A program made the position numbers and the translations under genes. The notes below the pieces were generated by a model that saw only the letters and a list, made by a program, of their open reading frames with translations, was not told the origin of the DNA and searched no databases. Positions 59,542-64,000 of a stretch of 64,000 bases of DNA are shown in pieces. The stretch spans positions 1 through 64,000 of the forward strand of contig CAZOAZ010000028.1 of the NCBI GenBank assembly GCA_964577955.1. Reading direction: 5' to 3'. The stretch comes from CADEEX01 sp964577955. GTDB lineage: Bacteria > Acidobacteriota > Vicinamibacteria > Vicinamibacterales > CAVVIG01. Numbering within the stretch: position 1 is the first letter of the stretch; every line of letters begins with the position of its first letter.

Positions 59542-59569
59542 CCGTAGATACTACGGTACTCGTATTATA
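59542..59569 (-). promoter_or_regulatory. MarR-gene promoter with overlapping palindrome
   Basis: On the minus strand TATAAT (59564-59569) is a perfect -10. CCGTAGATACTACGG (59542-59556) is a perfect 6-base inverted repeat around ATA. It lies just downstream of the predicted transcription start and two bases before the GTG. This is the expected position for MarR autorepression. A leaderless or near-leaderless mRNA follows. Confidence 0.6.
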
Positions 59570-59664
59570 CGGATCAAGTAGCACGCCTTACAGGTTGTGA
59601 AATGCGCCACGAAAGCCCGAACGCTCAACAGGTGGCGTGAAGGGACACGCGTTAAGATCCAGAC

Positions 59665-60759
59665 ATGCCGTTGACCGATTCCGTTTTGCGCGCCCTGCCC
59701 AAAGTGCTGTTGCACGATCACCTCGACGGCGGCGTGCGGCCGGCCACCGCGATCGAACTGGCCCGCGATCAGGGGTACAAGGGGCTGCCGACCACGGATG
59801 TCGGCGAGCTCGCCCAGTGGTTTCAACGCGGCGCCCAGCGCGGCAGCCTGCCGCTCTTTCTCGAGGGCTTCGTCCATACCTGCGGCGTGATGCAGACCGC
59901 CGAGGCGCTCGAACGGGTCGCCTACGAAATGATGGAAGACATGCGCGACGACGGGGTGGTCTACGTCGAGACCCGTTTCGCCCCGGTGTTCCACACCGAC
60001 AAGGGACTGCACTGGGATGAAGTACTGACCGCGGTGCTGAAGGGGCTCGAGCGCGGCCGCAAGGCGTTCGGTGTGGAGTACGGCGTCCTCGTCTGCGCCA
60101 TGCGCAACATGAAACTGTCGGAAGAGATGGCCGAGCTCGCCGTCGACTTCCGCGATCGCGGCGTCGTCGGCTTCGATCTCGCGGGTGAAGAAGGCGGCTA
60201 CCCGCCGAAGAAGCACGTCGACGCTTTCCATCTGATCCAGCGCGCCAACTTCAACATCACGATTCACGCCGGCGAGGCGTTCGGCAAGGAAAGCATCTGG
60301 CAGGCCATCCAATGGTGCGGCGCCCACCGCATCGGGCACGCGACGCGGCTCATCGACGACATCGGTCTGGACAAGCACGATCCGACCCGGATTGTGAAGA
60401 TGGGCGACCTCGCGCAGTACATCCTCGACAAGCGGATTCCGCTCGAGATCTGCCTGAGCAGCAACGTCCACACGGGCGCGGTCGAGAGCCTCGAGAAGCA
60501 CCCGTTTCCGATCTACTACCGCTACAAGTTCCGCGTCACGCTGAACACCGACGATCGGTTGATGAGCGATGTCACGATGACCAAGGAATTCGCCGTCGCG
60601 CAGCGGATGTACGGGCTGGGGCTCGACGACTTCGAGAAGATCACCATCAACTCGATGAAGAGCGCGTTCATCCCCTACAACCGCCGTCTGCAGCTGATTT
60701 ACGACGTCATCAAGCCGGGATACGCGAGGGCGCGCGATGCTGGGAGGGACAGCCTTTAG
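59665..60759 (+). CDS. add: Adenosine deaminase
   Basis: 364 residues. HDHLDGG (H17, H19), HAGEAFG (third His and catalytic Glu), GHATRLIDD, LEICLSSNVHTGA and LNTDDRLM form the full zinc and catalytic set. It converts adenosine to inosine in purine salvage. The final residues GRDSL and the stop are written by a family A REP (60742-60767), so the natural end is near GYARARDA. No Shine-Dalgarno is obvious before the ATG. Confidence 0.92.
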   Translation: MPLTDSVLRALPKVLLHDHLDGGVRPATAIELARDQGYKGLPTTDVGELAQWFQRGAQRGSLPLFLEGFVHTCGVMQTAEALERVAYEMMEDMRDDGVVYVETRFAPVFHTDKGLHWDEVLTAVLKGLERGRKAFGVEYGVLVCAMRNMKLSEEMAELAVDFRDRGVVGFDLAGEEGGYPPKKHVDAFHLIQRANFNITIHAGEAFGKESIWQAIQWCGAHRIGHATRLIDDIGLDKHDPTRIVKMGDLAQYILDKRIPLEICLSSNVHTGAVESLEKHPFPIYYRYKFRVTLNTDDRLMSDVTMTKEFAVAQRMYGLGLDDFEKITINSMKSAFIPYNRRLQLIYDVIKPGYARARDAGRDSL

Positions 60760-60767
60760 GCTGTCCG
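60742..60767. repeat. REP-like palindrome, family A
   Basis: GGGAGGGACAGCCTTTAGGC then TGTCCG. It supplies the end of the adenosine deaminase gene and faces an inverted copy at 60779-60805. Confidence 0.82.
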
Positions 60768-60778
60768 TCGGCGCAAAG

Positions 60779-60805
60779 CGGACAGGCTAAAGCCTGTCCC
60801 TACCG
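60779..60805. repeat. REP-like palindrome, family A
   Basis: CGGACAGGCTAAAGCCTGTC then CCTACCG, the inverted mate of the copy at 60742, separated by 11 bases. The pair can form a larger hairpin and lies between convergent genes, so it may act as a terminator. Confidence 0.82.
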
Positions 60806-61338
60806 CTGAGACCGTCGATCGCGGCAGTCGCCGCCTGGAGCCGTTCGTCGCGCGAACCGCGGATCGTCACGTTCGCGACGCCCGACCCGGCAACGGCGTC
60901 TCGAAACAGCACCTGCATCTCCTCCCGCGCGTGACCGCGGTCGCGCACGCCGTCGGCGATCCACGGAATGTCCGGCTCGCAGACGAGATACAGATCCGGG
61001 CGGCGGGTCTGCGCCTCTTCCTCGATCCACGCCGGGCTGCGGCCGAAGTAGTGGCGGCAGTAGACCACGGTGCTCAGGAGGTCCGTGTCCTGGATCAGCA
61101 GCCCCGCGGCGCGCGTGCAGTACTCGTCCTCGAGGGCCATCTGGCCCCTGGCAATCGGACCGTGATCGCTGAAGAGAATCGTCCCGCCCTTCTGCTCGGC
61201 GAACGCGCGCACGAATTCCGGGACCGCTTCGACGCCGTAGTGACGGGCGAGCGCCTCCGCCAGCGTCGACTTCCCGGTGCATTCGGATCCGGTCAGGACG
61301 ACTCTTACGACGCGGGTTCGGTGAGGGATCGCTTCCAT
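60787..61338 (-). CDS. NadR-like ribosylnicotinamide kinase domain protein
   Basis: 183 residues: only the C-terminal kinase-type P-loop domain of NadR. The Walker A is LTGSECTGKSTLAEAL; the NadR-type features YGVEAVPEFVRAFAEQKGG and VCEPDIPWIADGVRDR follow. No NMN adenylyltransferase or repressor domain is present. It should phosphorylate nicotinamide riboside to NMN. It overlaps pnuC by 34 bases, so the two work together in NAD salvage. The end is REP-encoded (SGRDRL). Confidence 0.86.
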   Translation of the reverse strand: MEAIPHRTRVVRVVLTGSECTGKSTLAEALARHYGVEAVPEFVRAFAEQKGGTILFSDHGPIARGQMALEDEYCTRAAGLLIQDTDLLSTVVYCRHYFGRSPAWIEEEAQTRRPDLYLVCEPDIPWIADGVRDRGHAREEMQVLFRDAVAGSGVANVTIRGSRDERLQAATAAIDGLSGRDRL

Positions 61339-61871
61339 TGCCTGGAGCCGGCGGCGGCCAGCGCGAAGTAGACCGCGTAGTTGGCCGCGGTGAGGTACAG
61401 CCCTTTGTAGACGAACATCCCGACGTAGACGGTGTTGACCACCATCCACACCGTCCAGTTTTCGAGCAGCTTGCGCGTCATCATCCACTGCGCGATGAGG
61501 CTGGTCGTCGCAGTCGCCGCGTCGAGATACGGCAACGACGCGCCCGGGAGGCGCGCCGTGATGCGGGACACCACCACCCACCCAACCACGCTGATTCCGG
61601 CCAGAACGGTCCAGAGGCGCGGTGTGGTGCGTGACACCTTCAGCGCCGTGCGCCCCTCGCCGCCGTACAGCCATTCGTACCACCCGTAGACCGACAGGCA
61701 GAAGTACACGACCTGCAGTCCCATGTCTGAATACAGACCGGATTGATAGAACAACGCGAAAAACAGTGACACGTTGACGATCGCCGTCGGCCAGCTCCAG
61801 ATGTTCTCGCGCACGCTGAGGAAGACGCTGACGATGCCGAAGATGACGGCGACGAGCTCGAGCGGATTCAT
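61305..61871 (-). CDS. pnuC: PnuC nicotinamide riboside/mononucleotide transporter
   Basis: 188 residues with about seven membrane segments. RENIWSWPTAIVNVSLFFALFY, YGWYEWLYGG and WMVVNTVYVGMFVYKGLYLTA are PnuC hallmarks. PnuC imports nicotinamide riboside, which the adjacent kinase traps by phosphorylation. Its ATG overlaps the stop of the upstream truncated barrel gene (ATGA) and its end overlaps the kinase gene by 34 bases. Confidence 0.93.
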   Translation of the reverse strand: MNPLELVAVIFGIVSVFLSVRENIWSWPTAIVNVSLFFALFYQSGLYSDMGLQVVYFCLSVYGWYEWLYGGEGRTALKVSRTTPRLWTVLAGISVVGWVVVSRITARLPGASLPYLDAATATTSLIAQWMMTRKLLENWTVWMVVNTVYVGMFVYKGLYLTAANYAVYFALAAAGSRQWKRSLTEPAS

Positions 61872-62128
61872 CGTCCCAGGATCAGATGGCTGTGGGTTGC
61901 GCCCGAAACGTAGAGCAGTTCGGGCCCGATGCTGAGCCGCGGCGTCACGTGGAGCCGGGCCGCACCGCCCACTATCGCTTCTCTCACAATGTCGTCGTCG
62001 GCAAAGAACAGCGTGCCGCCCGAGGCGTCGACGGTGACGCTGTGCGCTGCCTGGGCGTGCGCTCCCGCGGGAAGCGCCAACAGGGCCACGGAAAGCGCGA
62101 GGCGCGGGGACAAGGGGCAGCCGGGCAT
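61868..62128 (-). CDS. Short outer-membrane barrel protein fragment
   Basis: 86 residues: a signal peptide (RLALSVALLALPAGAHAQAA) and only three or four barrel strands (VTVDASGGTLFFADDDIVRE, RLHVTPRLSIGPELLYVSGAT). A complete barrel of this type would be about twice as long. The stop TGA overlaps the pnuC ATG. It may be a truncated gene kept for coupling, or a real small protein. Confidence 0.55.
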   Translation of the reverse strand: MPGCPLSPRLALSVALLALPAGAHAQAAHSVTVDASGGTLFFADDDIVREAIVGGAARLHVTPRLSIGPELLYVSGATHSHLILGR

Positions 62129-62222
62129 CCTGCTATTCAACCAACAATGATGTCGGGATGCCAACCGTCGTAAGATCGCGGTCATTCCGGCGCTCGCTGA
62201 ACTCGTTTCCCGGAGACCCGCC

Positions 62223-63866
62223 ATGTCTGTTCGCCTCTCTCGCATGCTGTCGGCTGTTGTGCTCGTGTCCGTCACCGGCGTGCTGCTCGATGCCCAGTCG
62301 CCGCCGCCGGCCAATCCTCGTCTCGAAGCGTTGAAGCGGGAAGCGGCCGCGGATGTCGACGCGCGCCGCACTTATACGCAGCAGATGATCGACAGCATCT
62401 TCAGCTACAGCGAGCTCGGCTTCCAGGAGACCGAGACGCAGCGCTACGTGACGGACGCGCTCGTCCGCGAAGGGTTCGACGTGCAGCGGGCGGTCGCCGG
62501 GATGCCCACGTCGTGGGTGGCGCGGTGGGGGTCGGGCCGCCCGATCATTGCGCTCGGGACTGACATCGACGGATTGCCGGTCGCGAATCAGACGCCGGGT
62601 GTCGTCACGCGCAAGGAACTGGTTCCTGGCGGCCCGGGCCACGGCGAAGGGCACAACGCCGGACAGGCGCTGATCATTACCGCCGCGCTCGCGGTGAAGA
62701 AGATCATGGACCGCGACAAGATTCCGGGCACGCTCGTCCTCTGGCCGGGCGTCGCCGAGGAAGCGCTGGGCGGCAAGGCGCACTTCGTCCGGTCGGGCAT
62801 TCTGAAGGACGCCGATCTCGTCCTCTACACGCATGTTGGCAGCGACATGGGCACTGGCTGGGGCGAGAGCGCCGGCGGCAGCGGTCTCGTCTCTGTCGAG
62901 TACACCTTCACGGGCCAGAGCTCACATGCCGCGGCCTCACCGTGGCTGGGGAAGAGCGCGCTCGACGCGGTCGAGTTGATGGACATCGGCTGGAATTTCC
63001 GGCGCGAGCATCTCCGGCTGGCGCAGCGCTCACACTACGTGATCACCAACGGCGGCGATCAGCCGAACGTGGTGCCGCCGTCGGCGACGGTCTGGTACTA
63101 CTTCCGCGAAGCGACCTACGCTCGCATCAAGGAGATGTGGGAGATTGGCGACACGATGTCCAAAGCGGCGGCGATGATGACGGGCACCACCGTCGAATCG
63201 CGCGTGCTCGGCTCGGCGTGGCCACAGCACGGCAACCGGCCGATTGCCGAGGCGTTCCATCAGAACATTCAGACCGTCGGGATGCCGGCCTGGAGCGATG
63301 CGGATCAGCAGTTCGCCAAGGCGTTCCAGCGCTCGATGGGCGTCACCGAGCGCGGCCTGGTCACCGAGGCGTCAAAGACGCTCCGCGGCCGTGAATCCGT
63401 GCCCGAGAACGAGCAGACCGGCGGCGGGTCCGACGACATCGGCGACATCATGTGGACGGTGCCGACCGCGACGCTCCGCTTCCCGGCCAACATTCCCGGT
63501 GCGACCGGCCATCACTGGAGCAGCGCGGTGGCCATGGCGACGCCCGTCGCGCACAAAGGTACGACGCAGGCCGCCAAGGTCTACGCGATGACGATTCTGG
63601 ATTTCCTGCTGCGGCCTGAACTCGTGACGGCGGCGAAGGACTACTTCGTGAACGTGCAGAAGGCGCCCGGCGTCTACAAGCCGCTGATGCGCGCCGAGGA
63701 CAAACCGGCGATCTGGTTGAACAAGGACACGATGGACCGGTTCCGGCCGGAGCTCAAGAAGTTCTACTACGACCCGACGAAGTACAAGACGTATCTCGAA
63801 CAACTCGGCGTCCAGTATCCGCCGCCGATGCCGCCGCCGCGCCCGACTCCGGCGCCGCAGCAGTAA
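62223..63866 (+). CDS. Secreted M20-family amidohydrolase, AbgB-like
   Basis: 547 residues with a signal peptide (MSVRLSRMLSAVVLVSVTGVLLDA). GTDIDGLPV and GEGHNAGQA hold the first metal ligands, with GVAEEALGGKAHFVRSG (catalytic EE) and FTGQSSHAAASPW next. GHHWSSAVA near the end gives the last ligand. It resembles p-aminobenzoyl-glutamate hydrolase subunit B and amidohydrolases of M20D; substrate unknown. GGAGACCCGCC precedes the ATG. The C-terminus is Pro-rich. Confidence 0.9.
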   Translation: MSVRLSRMLSAVVLVSVTGVLLDAQSPPPANPRLEALKREAAADVDARRTYTQQMIDSIFSYSELGFQETETQRYVTDALVREGFDVQRAVAGMPTSWVARWGSGRPIIALGTDIDGLPVANQTPGVVTRKELVPGGPGHGEGHNAGQALIITAALAVKKIMDRDKIPGTLVLWPGVAEEALGGKAHFVRSGILKDADLVLYTHVGSDMGTGWGESAGGSGLVSVEYTFTGQSSHAAASPWLGKSALDAVELMDIGWNFRREHLRLAQRSHYVITNGGDQPNVVPPSATVWYYFREATYARIKEMWEIGDTMSKAAAMMTGTTVESRVLGSAWPQHGNRPIAEAFHQNIQTVGMPAWSDADQQFAKAFQRSMGVTERGLVTEASKTLRGRESVPENEQTGGGSDDIGDIMWTVPTATLRFPANIPGATGHHWSSAVAMATPVAHKGTTQAAKVYAMTILDFLLRPELVTAAKDYFVNVQKAPGVYKPLMRAEDKPAIWLNKDTMDRFRPELKKFYYDPTKYKTYLEQLGVQYPPPMPPPRPTPAPQQ

Positions 63867-63867
63867 A

Positions 63868-63955
63868 AACGCTGTAAAAGAGCATCACACCGAGACCGCC
63901 GAGACCGCTGAGATCAATCCTCAGTGTGCCCGGCGTTCTCAGTGTGAAGCGTTGC
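63868..63955. repeat. CAGAG/CACAC word hairpin
   Basis: CATCACACCGAGACCGCCGA faces CGGCGTTCTCAGTGTGAAGC as a degenerate ~80-base inverted repeat after the M20 gene. It belongs with those at 20463 and 36603. Confidence 0.78.
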
Positions 63956-63973
63956 GAAATCGGTTGTGATACC

Positions 63974-64000
63974 GGTGGCGTCCGGCTTTAGCCGGATTAC
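63974..64000. repeat. REP-like palindrome, family B, at window end
   Basis: GGTGGCGTCCGGCTTTAGCC then GGATTAC, identical in form to the copy at 56286-56312. Confidence 0.82.

Overview
The window is GC-rich, almost wholly coding, bacterial chromosomal DNA. Several gene families point to Acidobacteriota, most likely the Vicinamibacteria, although no rRNA or other marker gene fixes this. They are a stand-alone TIGR03435-type secreted protein, a BlaR1-like M56 sensor carrying the same TIGR03435-type tail, an ADOP-type FtsX permease, many small secreted or lipoprotein genes of unknown function, and several NHL/beta-propeller proteins. I see no tRNA, rRNA, CRISPR array, insertion sequence, prophage or origin.

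Layout. 1-13.7 kb: a truncated NHL-propeller gene coupled to a CBS protein, an amidohydrolase, a phosphopantetheinyl transferase, an ELL/HDOD protein, a secreted cupin, two SnoaL-like genes under a possible HD-GYP/LuxR regulator, an MFS transporter with an FMN-binding pyridoxamine-oxidase-like protein, a BON protein and a cysteine-repeat secreted protein. 13.7-16.7 kb: a lipoprotein divergent from a 751-residue fusion of a trypsin-like protease and an S1/P1-nuclease/phospholipase-C-like domain. 16.9-23.4 kb: an outer-membrane protein, a metallo-beta-lactamase-fold hydrolase, RsgA, an MmcQ/YjbR protein, a small barrel protein, and two tandem secreted proteins, the second frameshifted. 23.4-30.6 kb: a tightly coupled minus-strand operon of membrane-tailed SecA, release factor 3, a cNMP-binding histidine kinase, and a receiver/thioredoxin-reductase-like protein. 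30.7-42.2 kb: small membrane proteins, propellers, amidohydrolase, lipoproteins, a TIGR03435 protein, a gene remnant and a B12-binding radical SAM enzyme. 42.2-46.6 kb: a chagasin-like cysteine-protease inhibitor, a caspase-fold (DUF6345-like) protein, a papain-family protease, an AraC regulator and two tiny overlapping genes. 46.8-54.2 kb: a secreted protein, the ADOP permease, a zinc-ribbon protein, BlaI/BlaR1 and MutM. 54.2-64 kb: an NHL propeller, a START-like protein, an amidohydrolase, a signal-peptide methyltransferase, MarR with a GNAT acetyltransferase, adenosine deaminase, PnuC with a NadR-like kinase, and an M20 peptidase.

The best candidates for an undescribed system are two. First, the intracellular-looking papain / caspase-fold / chagasin-inhibitor cassette with its AraC regulator (42.16-46.12 kb). 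Second, the protease-nuclease fusion (14.44-16.69 kb), whose zinc-binding Trp1 is internal and would need proteolysis to become an N-terminus.

The intergenic regions are full of repeats. There are at least four short palindromic (REP-like) families, with cores such as GACAGGCTTTAGCCTGTC and GTCCGGCTTTAGCCGGAC. There are also longer elements built from a short word repeated in one arm and its reverse complement in the other: CAGAG, GTGCA, TTGCA and TTCGA types. REP sequence often supplies the last codons or false upstream extensions of genes, and several starts were moved downstream for this reason using Shine-Dalgarno evidence.
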